Source of the DNA: JANNVZ01 sp046155615
Lineage (GTDB): Bacteria; Bacteroidota; Bacteroidia; Flavobacteriales_D; Sanyastnellaceae
Length of the DNA stretch: 64,000 bases
Direction of reading: 5' to 3'
Assembly: GCA_046155615.1 (NCBI GenBank)
Contig: JBJXFP010000175.1
Span: forward strand, 91,183 to 155,182
Positions 41,303-50,657 of this stretch are shown piece after piece; position 1 is the stretch's first letter, and the number at the start of each line of letters is the position of its first letter. The notes under the pieces are model-generated. The model had not been told where the DNA came from. It saw only the letters and a program-made list of their open reading frames with translations, and did not search any database. The translations under genes and the position numbers were made by a program.

Positions 41303-43390
41303 ATGACCACTTTGGAAAAAAACGAAACCGCCACAGGCACCGCGCTCACAAGTGAAGTATTGCTGAAAGCCTGGAAGTTGATGAGCACAGCCAAGAGCAT
41401 GGCTGACATCTATGAAGAGAACGCGAAGGTGACTGCCAAGTATGTGCACGCAACATCACGAGGCCACGAGGCTTGCCAGCTTGCACTTGGGCTGCAACTA
41501 AAGCCTCAGGATTTTCTCAGTGCCTACTACCGCGATGACAGCATACTGCTTGGCATAGGCATGAAACCATACGAGTTGATGTTGCAACTGATGGCCAAGC
41601 GCGATGATCCTTTCAGTGGTGGGCGCACCTACTACTCGCATCCCGCGTTGCGGAGGGATGATATGCCGAAGATTCCACACCAGAGCAGTGCTACCGGTAT
41701 GCAAGCCATACCAACTACCGGCATAGCCATGGGTATTCAATACAAAGAGAAGCAAGGCATATCACACGCAGATGGAGCTGACCATCACGGTGCGCCTGTG
41801 GTAGTTTGCTCCATTGGCGATGCTGCCATGACAGAAGGTGAAGTGAGCGAAGCCTTCCACATGGCAGCTTTGAAACAATTGCCCATCATCTACTTTGTGC
41901 AAGACAATGAGTGGGACATCAGTGCGCATTCATCTGAAATCAGATTTGGTGATGCCATCACTTTTTCTCGCGCATTTCCGCGCATGAAGGTGAAAAGCAT
42001 TGATGGAACTGACTTCGTGGAGTGCTACAATGTGATAAAGGAAGTGATAGACGATGTGCGCCTGCATCGCAGGCCGTGGCTGGTGCATTGCAAGGTGCCA
42101 CTGCTTGGCCACCATACCAGTGGTGTGCGCAAAGAATGGTATCGCGATGATTTGGAAAGTGCTGCGCGCAGGGATCCTTTTCCGCGTTTCAAAAAAGACT
42201 TGATGAAACTCGGATTCAGTGAAATCGATCTGGATGCAATCACAACCGAAGTAAGATCGGAAGTCGAAAATGATTATCAACTCGCGCTTGCAGCAGAAGA
42301 CCCTCGGCCTGAAGACCTCACCAATTTTGACTACGCACCCACGTCTATAACTGAAGAAAAAGGCGAACGCGAACCTGCAGGCAAAGAACCAACAGTGATG
42401 GTGGACAGCGCCTTGTTTGCCATGCAAGAAATACTTGCCAAACATCCGGAAGCATTGCTCTATGGTCAAGATGTGGGAAGAAGATTGGGCGGTGTATTTC
42501 GCGAAGCGGCAACACTTGCAGAAAAGTTTGGCGACAACCGCGTATTCAATACTCCAATTCAGGAAGCATTCATAGTAGGTAGCACAGTGGGCATGAGTGC
42601 CGCAGGACTAAAGCCCATAGTGGAAGTTCAGTTTGCAGACTACATATGGCCAGGGCTAAATCAATTGTTTACAGAAGCAAGCCGCAGCTATTACCTCAGC
42701 AATGGCAAGTGGCCGGTGAGTGCAGTTATCAGAGTGCCCATTGGTGCTTATGGCAGCGGTGGCCCATACCACAGCAGCAGTGTGGAGAGTGTGTTGGCCA
42801 ACATTCGCGGAATCAAAGTGGCCTACCCAAGCACTGGTGCAGATTTGAAGGGACTGCTGAAAGCTGCTTACTATGATCCAAATCCTGTGGTGATGCTGGA
42901 ACACAAAGGACTTTATTGGAGCAAAGTGAAAGGCACCGAAGATGCCCGCACCATTGAGCCAAGTGAAGATTATGTAATTCCGTTTGGCAAAGCGCGCACG
43001 GTGTTGAGCGCAACCGAAAAAAATTCAGTGGCTATCATCACATATGGAATGGGCGTGTATTGGGCAAAGGGGGCAGCCAGGAATTTCGAAGGTCAAGTTG
43101 AAATTATTGATTTGCGAACCATTGTCCCGATGGATGAAGAAGCTGTGTTTGCAGCAGTAAAAAAATGTGGACGATGTCTGGTCGTGACCGAAGAGGCTCC
43201 GCAAAACAGTTTTGCACAAGCGCTTGCAGGGCTCATTTCAGAAAAATGTTTTGAGTATCTGGATGCACCGGTGCGAACTGTTGGTTCAGTTTGCACACCA
43301 GCCATTCCGCTCAATTCTATTTTAGAGGCAACACTGCTGCCCAATGCTGAAAAAGTAAGTGTCGCTATCCAACTGCTGATGCAGTATTGA
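41303..43390 (+). CDS. 2-oxoacid dehydrogenase E1, alpha and beta subunits fused
   Basis: 695 residues from the ATG at 41303. The open frame extends upstream to 40991 but that part lies inside the divergent transporter gene, and the promoter box at 41286 supports the later start. Alpha part (about 20-350): SRGHEACQLALGLQLK, SIGDAAMTEGEVSEAF (thiamine diphosphate/Mg2+ site), VQDNEWDISAHS. Beta part (about 370-695): GQDVGRRLGGVF, TPIQEAFIVGSTVGMSAAG, IRVPIGAYGSGGPYHSSSVE. Single-chain fusions of this kind serve as branched-chain 2-oxoacid or pyruvate dehydrogenase E1 in Bacteroidota. E2 and E3 are not adjacent. Confidence 0.9.
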   Translation: MTTLEKNETATGTALTSEVLLKAWKLMSTAKSMADIYEENAKVTAKYVHATSRGHEACQLALGLQLKPQDFLSAYYRDDSILLGIGMKPYELMLQLMAKRDDPFSGGRTYYSHPALRRDDMPKIPHQSSATGMQAIPTTGIAMGIQYKEKQGISHADGADHHGAPVVVCSIGDAAMTEGEVSEAFHMAALKQLPIIYFVQDNEWDISAHSSEIRFGDAITFSRAFPRMKVKSIDGTDFVECYNVIKEVIDDVRLHRRPWLVHCKVPLLGHHTSGVRKEWYRDDLESAARRDPFPRFKKDLMKLGFSEIDLDAITTEVRSEVENDYQLALAAEDPRPEDLTNFDYAPTSITEEKGEREPAGKEPTVMVDSALFAMQEILAKHPEALLYGQDVGRRLGGVFREAATLAEKFGDNRVFNTPIQEAFIVGSTVGMSAAGLKPIVEVQFADYIWPGLNQLFTEASRSYYLSNGKWPVSAVIRVPIGAYGSGGPYHSSSVESVLANIRGIKVAYPSTGADLKGLLKAAYYDPNPVVMLEHKGLYWSKVKGTEDARTIEPSEDYVIPFGKARTVLSATEKNSVAIITYGMGVYWAKGAARNFEGQVEIIDLRTIVPMDEEAVFAAVKKCGRCLVVTEEAPQNSFAQALAGLISEKCFEYLDAPVRTVGSVCTPAIPLNSILEATLLPNAEKVSVAIQLLMQY

Positions 43391-43505
43391 TTCAATGTGA
43401 TGAAGCAGGTAACTGTTGGAAAAACATTGTTTGTTTTTTCTACTCGCTACATCTTCTTTGTAAAAATATCTTTTGCACACAACCCGAACCATTGCCTGAC
43501 TAACC

Positions 43506-45728
43506 ATGATGCTGCGGAGAATAGCACAACGATCGTTGAGTATAGCTACCATAGCTGCGCTGTGTATCGGCCTGGCCGAGTTTATCGTGTTTGTAAGTGA
43601 CAGCATGATGCGCTCACCCATGGATGGCTGGAAAAACCAAATTGTGGATCTGGCATTTCAGATACGTGGCCACAACCCCTGGCACGAGCGTGTAACACCT
43701 GAAGAGGTGGTGATAGTGGACATAGATGATGCGAGCATCGAAAAATTAGGAAGGCCACAAAACTGGCCGCGCGCATACGATGCTGAAGCCATCACACACG
43801 TAGCCTCAGGCAAGCCACGTGCAATTGGCATCGACTTTCTATATACAGAATACGACAGCTTTCCTGATGTGTATGAACAACTGTTAGACATGTATGGCTT
43901 TGAGAATAGCCACGAGATAGTAGATGCACTGGGCACCGACCAATGGCTTACACAAGCAGTGAAAGATGCAGGCTGTGTTTACCTTAGTTTTTTTGATGAT
44001 GAAACATACCGCGACAGTGCATTAGATGCATACACGCTATCCAAGTTGCGCACCATAGAGAACAAAGCCGGAGGTGATATGTGGTTTCCTCCTGTTTCAC
44101 TTCCTGTATTGCCCGTTGATTCCTTTGCGCGCTATGCCAAAGGCATTGGCAGTATAGCCATGCCCAGCATGATGGATGGCACTGTGCGACACTATCAACT
44201 GTTGCAACAACTGAATTCTGCTGATGGTAAGCAGCGGCTGATAGGAAACTTTCCACTGTACATGGTAGCTGACCACTTTGGTGTGTCTATGGAAAACATC
44301 AGGGTTGAGGATGACGGTGTGCACATCAGCGACAGCCTGTACATACCGCTGGAGCCCGGTGGCACATTTCGTATCAACTGGCTGGGCAATGTGGCAGACT
44401 CTATACGCTACATACCCTACCACAAGGTGCTTAGCGGTCGCACACCTGCTGAGTTTTTCGAAAACAAATATGTATTCTTCGGCACAAGTGCATCGGGGAT
44501 GGGCGATATAAAAACGGTGCCCACTATGCTCGAAAAAATACCAGGAGTGGAGGTGCACGCAATAGCATTTCTCAACATGATGAACAGCGCATTCGTACAT
44601 GAAATGAGCGAATGGGAAGCACTGCCGTGGATTTTTCTGCTGGCCTTCATGCAGGTGGCGTTGTTCATTGTAGTGCGCCCGTGGATTGGCTTTGTGCTTT
44701 CGCTTGGGCTTGTTTTCAGCCAGATGATGCTCTTCATCACCTGGCTGATGCCCACCTACAATGTGGTGTTCTCGATAGCTACCATGATGCTTGTGAGCAT
44801 ATTTGCTTACATCGGTTCATTGCTCTTCATTTACTTCACGCGTGAGAGGCGCAACCGCAGGCTCAAGGTGGCCTTTGGAAGCTACGTGAGTCCAGAGGTG
44901 GTGGAGCAGATAATCAAAGATCAGCAGGTGGTACAACTGGGTGGTGAGCGCAAATTGCTGACTGTACTGTTCAGCGACATACGCAGCTTCACTACATACA
45001 GCGAGCAGATGGATCCGCAACAGGTAGTGCGCATGTTGAATGGCTACCTGAGCAGTATGAGCGAGTGTGTGTTTGCAGAAAAAGGCACCATCGACAAATT
45101 CATAGGCGATGCCATCATGGCCATATTCGGAGCACCGGTGCCACAGCCCGACCATGCCGACCGCGCCTGCCGCGTGGCTATAGGCATGATGAAAGAACTT
45201 GTAAGGTTCAACCAATCGGAAGTGACCGAAGGTCGCAGCGCTATACAGATTGGTATAGGCATCAATACAGATGAGATGACTGTGGGCAACATTGGATCTG
45301 AAAAAAGATTTGATTACACGGTAGTAGGCGATGCTGTAAACCTGGGTTCGCGGCTTGAGGGATTGACCAAATTTTTTGGCGTGCCCATTCTGGTAAGCGA
45401 TTCTACCATGCAACAGTGCACAAGTGGCAGATTCCTATTCAGGCAGATGGCCACTGTAAGGGTGAAGGGTAAGGAGCAACACGTGATAGTACACGAGTTG
45501 GTAGGCGAAAAGGAAGAGTCAGCAAGCAAAGTGCCGTGGGTGCAATTGTGGAATGAATCTGTGGCCTTGTACAACAGCCGCAACTTCGCGGGTGCCTTAG
45601 ACTTGTTGAAGCAGTGTGATGAGCTTGTGTCCAATGACCTATCTACAAAGGCTTATTTAGCTGAGTGTGGCAAGTGCCTGCTGAATCCGGATGCCTTCTC
45701 GCCCGTGGTGAAATTGGAAGCAAAGTGA
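43506..45728 (+). CDS. CHASE2-domain class III adenylate cyclase
   Basis: 740 residues: a membrane helix near residues 12-32, an extracytoplasmic CHASE2 sensor (about 45-370), three membrane helices (about 375-450), and a class III cyclase domain (about 475-660). Both metal-binding Asp are present (VLFSDIRSF and KFIGDAIMAIFG), with Lys of DKFIGDA and Asp of DYTVVGDAVNLGSRLE suggesting ATP rather than GTP as substrate. A short helical tail with NSRNFAGALDLLKQC follows. Signal unknown. Possible effectors include Crp-type proteins such as that at 26304 (inference). Confidence 0.88.
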   Translation: MMLRRIAQRSLSIATIAALCIGLAEFIVFVSDSMMRSPMDGWKNQIVDLAFQIRGHNPWHERVTPEEVVIVDIDDASIEKLGRPQNWPRAYDAEAITHVASGKPRAIGIDFLYTEYDSFPDVYEQLLDMYGFENSHEIVDALGTDQWLTQAVKDAGCVYLSFFDDETYRDSALDAYTLSKLRTIENKAGGDMWFPPVSLPVLPVDSFARYAKGIGSIAMPSMMDGTVRHYQLLQQLNSADGKQRLIGNFPLYMVADHFGVSMENIRVEDDGVHISDSLYIPLEPGGTFRINWLGNVADSIRYIPYHKVLSGRTPAEFFENKYVFFGTSASGMGDIKTVPTMLEKIPGVEVHAIAFLNMMNSAFVHEMSEWEALPWIFLLAFMQVALFIVVRPWIGFVLSLGLVFSQMMLFITWLMPTYNVVFSIATMMLVSIFAYIGSLLFIYFTRERRNRRLKVAFGSYVSPEVVEQIIKDQQVVQLGGERKLLTVLFSDIRSFTTYSEQMDPQQVVRMLNGYLSSMSECVFAEKGTIDKFIGDAIMAIFGAPVPQPDHADRACRVAIGMMKELVRFNQSEVTEGRSAIQIGIGINTDEMTVGNIGSEKRFDYTVVGDAVNLGSRLEGLTKFFGVPILVSDSTMQQCTSGRFLFRQMATVRVKGKEQHVIVHELVGEKEESASKVPWVQLWNESVALYNSRNFAGALDLLKQCDELVSNDLSTKAYLAECGKCLLNPDAFSPVVKLEAK

Positions 45729-45917
45729 TAGAATCAAGTTGCAATTTGCAAATGGTTAGTTTGCAAAAAGGTGAGTTAGATGAATAACCACTAAAGCACT
45801 AAAGACTTCACGAAAACACAAAAAGTGATTGAATCAAGTTGCAATTTGCACGTGGTTAGCTTGCAAAAAGGTGAGTTAGATGAATAACCACTAAAGCACA
45901 AAAGATTGCACGAAATC
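45725..45917. repeat. Tandem duplication with a 100-bp period in a 391-bp intergenic region
   Basis: Two near-identical copies start at 45725 and 45825 (exact spacing 100 bp). Shared blocks include GAATCAAGTTGCAATTTGCA, TTGCAAAAAGGTGAGTTAGA and TGAATAACCACTAAAGCAC. The second copy fades after 45917. Copies differ at several sites, so the duplication is not recent. The rest of the gap (45918-46119) has A/T-rich sequence, CGGATTATCGCAGATTCAC, and a hairpin at 46077-46111. No gene is apparent. Confidence 0.8.
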
Positions 45918-46076
45918 AGTTCAGGGTTTTTGTGTAAATCTCATTCGTGGTTTTGTGATAAAAGCTATTCAGCCGAATAGGAAAGGACACGGACCGTCAC
46001 AGATCGAAACGGATTATCGCAGATTCACAAAACACTATCTCACGAAGACTCATTTTCAAATTTTCAAATTATCAAA

Positions 46077-46111
46077 TGCTTGCCCCCACGGGGCTTCCAC
46101 AGGGGCGAGCA
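46077..46111. other. GC-rich hairpin near the end of the BNR-repeat gene
   Basis: TGCTTGCCCC pairs with GGGGCGAGCA (10 bp with one G-T pair) around a 15-nt loop that contains a smaller CCC/GGG fold. It lies 9 bp past the stop of the minus-strand BNR-repeat gene and could slow or end its transcription, though no T-run follows. Confidence 0.4.
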
Positions 46112-46119
46112 TTGGCTCT

Positions 46120-49100
46120 TCACTTCTTCCACTCCGGCCACCTGCCAGGTGTATAGGGTGCATTGTTCATTTCCAATTCTTTCTCTAATGCTTTTATGTT
46201 CTCATCAAGTGTGCGCATTTGTGCCAGCACCTTGGTGAATTGCGATGCAGCCACTTCATAGCTTTCGGTTTGTGCACCCGCCACTTTGCTGGTGCTGCCG
46301 CCAATCACATACTCTGCGCCATACACACGGTCGCTAATGCTTGGTGCAGTTTCAAACTCGCGCCTTGCGCGCGTACCATCGCCATATAGCTGCATGGCAA
46401 TGTCCTGGTATTGCCTGCGCAGTTCGTGCGACTTTTTCAAAATGTCTTTTGTTGGTGCGGGCATGTCTAAAACAGCCAGATCAATGTTGTCTAAGCGTGT
46501 GCTCATGTTGCCTGTAATATCACTTGCAGCGCTCAACGCTTTTTTCAAATCGGCTACTTTGTTTGCAAAAGCTTCGTTGCCTTCCATGTCCCTTGGTAGC
46601 GTTGCGTTATCGAGCAATTTCACGGTGAAGTCTACAGGTCCTGCAAGTTCTGTCAGTGCACCATCCTCGTACTTCGCAAGCGATATGGAGTATTTGCCTG
46701 GAGATGCCATGTGGCCCACATCGGCACTGCCAAACAACTCATCGGGGCCGGGCACATAGCGGTTGCCCACTGGCGAAGTAGCAGCATAGCGGTAGTCCCA
46801 TACCATGCGTTGCAAGCCGGCAGACGCACCTTGCTTAATGTGGCGTATCACATTGCCGCTTTCATCTTTTATGGTGAAAAGCAGATACGGATCCATTTGA
46901 TTGTCTTCCAATCTGAGGCTGTCCATGGTTGGGTAATAAACTTTTTCATTCTTCTCCGCCTTTGCTTTCTCAGCGTCTTGTCGCTTTTGTTTGATGGTTT
47001 TCAATTCATCTTTTATGTAGAAGTAAATCTCTGCACCTACTTCAGGATTGTGCGTATTGTAATAATCACTACCCTGGTGGCCCTTGTCTCGCAGGCCAAG
47101 TGGAAGGCTCTCCACATACATCCAACTGTCTTTTATGGGGTAAATCACTGCGGCCTTTTCTAAGTCTTCTTTCTTCGCATTGCGCAAAAGGGTGTAATCA
47201 TCCATTACATAAAAACCTCTGCCGAAAGTGCCAAGCACCAGTGCACTTTCTCTGCGCTGTATTTCAATATCGCGCACTGCTATTGTTGGCAATCCGCTTT
47301 TGAGTTGCATCCATTTTGCGCCAGCGTTGTTGGAGAAAAAGCAACCGAACTCTGTACCCACAAACAGCAGATTGGCATCTACGTGGTCTTCAGCAATGCT
47401 ATATACAGAGCCGCGTTCAGGAAGGTCGCCCTGAATAGCGCGCCATGTTTTACCGGCATCAGTTGTTTTCAATACATAAGGTTTGAAGTCGCCATATCTG
47501 TGATGATTGAAGCAGGCGTAAGCAGTGCTTTTGTCATGCACCGATGCTATGATTTGATGCACATAACTCATTTGCGGCACACCGGGCAAGTTGTCAAACT
47601 TTGTCCAGCTTCTTCCGCCATCAGTGGTGAGGTGGATGAGGCCGTCATCAGTACCTGCCCATATCATGTTCTCATCCAATTTCGATTCAGCAATGGTGGT
47701 TGTTTGCCCGAAGATGTCTGTACTTCCATTTTTTGCAATCGCATCCACGCTCCACACTTTGCCCATTATTTCCATTTTATTTCTGTCCACCTGCCTGCTC
47801 AGGTCAGGACTTATGGCTGTCCATGTATTGCCTCTGTCATCAGTGCGGTAAATTTTGTTCGCACCGAAATAGACCCGTGTATTGCTGTGCTGCGAAATGA
47901 ACAGAGGTGAATCCCAGTTCCATCGCAAAGCAGGTTCACCCTCTTTCTCTATAGGTTTTATCGGCAGAAATTCTCCACTCTTTCTGTCGAAACGAATAAG
48001 CCCGCCATACTGACTCTGCGCATAGATGATGTTTGGATCAGTTGGATCCACTTGAGTTTCGAAACCATCGCCAATGCTGGTCACATACCAATCAGCATTC
48101 ACTATACCTGTGGCACTGGTGGTGCGGCTTGGCCCACCAAGGCTGAAGTTGTCTTGCGTGCCGCCATGTATGTGGTAAAATGGAAGTGCATTGTCGGTTG
48201 AAACTTTGTAAAACTGTGTGACGGGCAGGTTGCTCATCCAATGCCAGGATTTGGCGAAGTCCCATGTTTCATACACACCACCATCGCAGCCTACAAGCAG
48301 ATGGTTGCCGTTTTTGGGATCCACCCAGATAGCGTGGTTGTCTATGTGCTTGTTTATCTCGCCCAGGTTGTACGTGCTCTTACCGCCATCATCGCTTACC
48401 TTGTAATAGGTATCGGTGATGTAGATGCGATCCACATTGTGCGGATCACAAGCTATCTCGTTGTAGTAGTTGCCGCTGGTAAATGTGCCACCGCGTTTTT
48501 CCCAGGTCACACCTTTATTAGTGCTGCGGTAAACTCCGCCTTTGCCATCCTTCGCCTCTATCACTGTGTATAGCACATCAGGATTTACAGGGCTGATGGC
48601 AAGACCCATACGGCCCACATCGCCAGCGGGCAGGCCACCTTCGCACTTAGTCCAGGTAGCACCTGCATCGGTACTCTTATATATGGCACTCTCAGGGCCG
48701 CCACCTATGTAGGCAAACACTTTGCGCATGCGCTGGTGAAAGGCCGCATACAACACATCGGGATTGCGCGGGTCCATCACAATGTCATTGCAGCCCGTGT
48801 AAGTGCTCACTGATTTTACACATGTCCAGGTAGTTCCACCATCTGTGCTTTTATATACACCACGCTCGCCACCTTCTTTCCACACCGGGCCATAGGCCGC
48901 TACGTATATCGTGTTGCTGTTGGCTGGATGCACAATGATTTCAGCAATGTGCTCTGAGTTTTTCAGGCCCATGTTTTTCCAACTGGCGCCACCGTCCATG
49001 CTTTTGTAAACACCATCGCCATAGGCCACGCTGCGCTGGTTGTTGTTTTCACCAGTTCCTACCCAAACGGTTGTGTGCGCATTTGGGTCGATGGTGACAC

Positions 49101-49413
49101 AACCAATGCTATAGCTGCCCTGCCCATCAAATATGGGCTTCACTGTAACACCGTGGTTGGTGGTCTTCCAAACACCACCACTGGCAGTTGCTATATAGTA
49201 TTCGCTGTGGTTGTCAGGATTCACTGCAAAGTCGGCAATGCGGCCACTTGTAACAGCAGGCCCCACACTGCGAAAGCTGAGAGCAGAAAAGAAATCAGCA
49301 GTCAGTTCTTTGGCTTTTGGTGTTTCAGCCGCAGCAGGTTTTTTCTTTTGAGAAAATGAATAAGTGCCTATGCATAGCAGAGCACAGATGATGGCAATTG
49401 ATTTTGAGCGCAT
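46120..49413 (-). CDS. Secreted BNR/sortilin-type beta-propeller protein
   Basis: 1,097 residues, signal peptide MRSKSIAIICALLCIGTYSFS. About residues 45-760 contain BNR/Asp-box repeats such as YKSTDGGTTWT, YRSTNKGVTWEKR and LKTTDAGKTWRAI, as in VPS10/sortilin-like propellers often mis-named glycosyl hydrolases. The C-terminal 330 residues combine a beta domain (DESGNVIRHIKQGASAGLQR) and a helical end. There is no T9SS domain, so periplasmic or lipid-free export is likely. No catalytic residues were recognised. The function is unknown. Confidence 0.8.
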   Translation of the reverse strand: MRSKSIAIICALLCIGTYSFSQKKKPAAAETPKAKELTADFFSALSFRSVGPAVTSGRIADFAVNPDNHSEYYIATASGGVWKTTNHGVTVKPIFDGQGSYSIGCVTIDPNAHTTVWVGTGENNNQRSVAYGDGVYKSMDGGASWKNMGLKNSEHIAEIIVHPANSNTIYVAAYGPVWKEGGERGVYKSTDGGTTWTCVKSVSTYTGCNDIVMDPRNPDVLYAAFHQRMRKVFAYIGGGPESAIYKSTDAGATWTKCEGGLPAGDVGRMGLAISPVNPDVLYTVIEAKDGKGGVYRSTNKGVTWEKRGGTFTSGNYYNEIACDPHNVDRIYITDTYYKVSDDGGKSTYNLGEINKHIDNHAIWVDPKNGNHLLVGCDGGVYETWDFAKSWHWMSNLPVTQFYKVSTDNALPFYHIHGGTQDNFSLGGPSRTTSATGIVNADWYVTSIGDGFETQVDPTDPNIIYAQSQYGGLIRFDRKSGEFLPIKPIEKEGEPALRWNWDSPLFISQHSNTRVYFGANKIYRTDDRGNTWTAISPDLSRQVDRNKMEIMGKVWSVDAIAKNGSTDIFGQTTTIAESKLDENMIWAGTDDGLIHLTTDGGRSWTKFDNLPGVPQMSYVHQIIASVHDKSTAYACFNHHRYGDFKPYVLKTTDAGKTWRAIQGDLPERGSVYSIAEDHVDANLLFVGTEFGCFFSNNAGAKWMQLKSGLPTIAVRDIEIQRRESALVLGTFGRGFYVMDDYTLLRNAKKEDLEKAAVIYPIKDSWMYVESLPLGLRDKGHQGSDYYNTHNPEVGAEIYFYIKDELKTIKQKRQDAEKAKAEKNEKVYYPTMDSLRLEDNQMDPYLLFTIKDESGNVIRHIKQGASAGLQRMVWDYRYAATSPVGNRYVPGPDELFGSADVGHMASPGKYSISLAKYEDGALTELAGPVDFTVKLLDNATLPRDMEGNEAFANKVADLKKALSAASDITGNMSTRLDNIDLAVLDMPAPTKDILKKSHELRRQYQDIAMQLYGDGTRARREFETAPSISDRVYGAEYVIGGSTSKVAGAQTESYEVAASQFTKVLAQMRTLDENIKALEKELEMNNAPYTPGRWPEWKK

Positions 49414-49506
49414 GGTGATGTTTTGATTTTGGAGGTGCGAGGTTATGCAGAAAATGACCGCGCATAATTCCGTTCATGGAAAAGCACCACTAATACCTGA
49501 TAGTAA

Positions 49507-50172
49507 TCAGTTCAACATAAACACCAGACTGCCATTCAGCCCGGTGAGGAGCGCATTCAGCTTCAGCGCAGGTTCGCCCTCTTGCTGTGTGTCATAGTTT
49601 TCGAACAGGGCATCGCCTGCGTAAGTCTTTTGTATGTCCTGCTCCGCATGTATGTGCAAGTGCCAGTGCTTGTGCATTTCGAATAGCCAGCTAAAAACAA
49701 TAGTTGAATTGAGTGCGTTGATGTCGCCACTTTGTTGCAGCGCATAGTCATATTCCACTTGCCCGCCATTGCTTTTGTTGATGTACACCACACTCCAATG
49801 GTGGCGCGTAACCATACGCGGTGCCATACCCAGAGCGAGTTTGCTTTTTTTGCCTACCGGCAAAGTGCATTGCAGGCGCAACTCCACGGCACGCAAGGCA
49901 TTGTCCATATAGTAGCCTTCTTCTATCCTGTGCCTTACATCGTACCAGCGGTGCGACAACACCGCCTGAAAACCAAGTGCGTTGTCACCGTTGTCAAGCT
50001 GAACAATAAATCCGATGGACGAAGCATCGCTGGGGCGAAGCATATTGGCATTGCTGCTGTGTGTATTCCAGGCTGCGCCATATGTGTAGGATGTACCGAA
50101 GTGCCAATGCTTTTGTGCATCTGCACGCCCTGCAAGTGTGAGCAGAAGACAAGAGAGGAAGGATAGCCGCAT
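49507..50172 (-). CDS. Exported protein, probable small outer-membrane barrel
   Basis: 221 residues with signal peptide MRLSFLSCLLLTLAGRADAQ. The mature part alternates hydrophobic and polar residues in about eight strands (SYTYGAAWNTHSSN, ALRAVELRLQCTLPVGKKSK, NSTIVFSWLFEMHKHWHLHI) and ends GLNGSLVFMLN. The layout resembles a small outer-membrane barrel. No family recognised. Minus strand, 93 bp upstream of the BNR gene. Confidence 0.6.
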   Translation of the reverse strand: MRLSFLSCLLLTLAGRADAQKHWHFGTSYTYGAAWNTHSSNANMLRPSDASSIGFIVQLDNGDNALGFQAVLSHRWYDVRHRIEEGYYMDNALRAVELRLQCTLPVGKKSKLALGMAPRMVTRHHWSVVYINKSNGGQVEYDYALQQSGDINALNSTIVFSWLFEMHKHWHLHIHAEQDIQKTYAGDALFENYDTQQEGEPALKLNALLTGLNGSLVFMLN

Positions 50173-50347
50173 GGGATAAGGAAGATGGTCAGGTAACGGG
50201 ATATGTCCGAATGTATTGCTCAGTGCACAATATAGAAAGGCGATGAGGTGCCACTTTCTAAAACATCCGCAACCTTTGACAGGACTGCGAAATTGAATTA
50301 AAGTGACTGAAACTCAACTTATTTCACCATCGCTGCGACAAACGGGG

Positions 50348-50355
50348 TACATTTG
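50348..50355 (+). promoter_or_regulatory. -7 promoter box for the cold-shock gene
   Basis: TACATTTG is an exact TAnnTTTG; the best -33 candidate is a weak TTTC at about 50322. The ATG lies 35 nt further on, leaving a leader of about 30 nt, which is A/T-rich and ends ACAAACACA before the ATG. Confidence 0.6.
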
Positions 50356-50390
50356 GCGCTCAATAATTACAATTTAATTCAACAAACACA

Positions 50391-50588
50391 ATGATTGGTA
50401 CAATCAAAAAAATGACCGAGAAAGGATTCGGCTTTATCAAAACCGATGGGTCAGACAAAGACCTTTTTTTTCACGGCAATGCCTTGGTAGGTGTTAACTA
50501 CAATGAACTCAACGAAGGCGACAGCGTTTCTTTCGATGTGGAGAATTCTCCGAAAGGAAAGAATGCGGTGAACGTTAAGCGCGCTTAA
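50391..50588 (+). CDS. Cold-shock domain RNA-binding protein
   Basis: 65 residues, one cold-shock domain. RNP1 is KGFGFIK and RNP2 is DLFFHGNAL. Small, highly expressed single-stranded RNA/DNA binders of this type melt RNA structure at low temperature or in growth. It has its own promoter (50348) and terminator (50611). Bacteroidota have several copies, so a specific csp number is not given. Confidence 0.95.
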   Translation: MIGTIKKMTEKGFGFIKTDGSDKDLFFHGNALVGVNYNELNEGDSVSFDVENSPKGKNAVNVKRA

Positions 50589-50610
50589 TATTTCCCCACG
50601 AACAAGTTTG

Positions 50611-50641
50611 AAAACCCTCTGCCTTTGGCAGGGGGTTTTTG
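50611..50641 (+). terminator. Rho-independent terminator of the cold-shock gene
   Basis: AAAACCCTCTGCC and GGCAGGGGGTTTTT pair (one G-T pair) around a TTT loop and end in a T-run (50636-50640), 22 bp after the stop. The A-run on the other side means it may also serve the convergent transketolase gene, whose stop is at 50658. Confidence 0.85.
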
Positions 50642-50657
50642 TTGTTCCAAACTTTCA

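Noticed and set aside
44817..45413. 198-codon minus-strand frame
   Set aside because: Antisense to the adenylate cyclase domain; His/Tyr-rich shadow translation.
46120..49413. Calling the BNR-repeat protein a sialidase or glycosyl hydrolase
   Set aside because: Asp-box repeats alone do not show catalysis; no catalytic Tyr/Glu/Arg arrangement was recognised.
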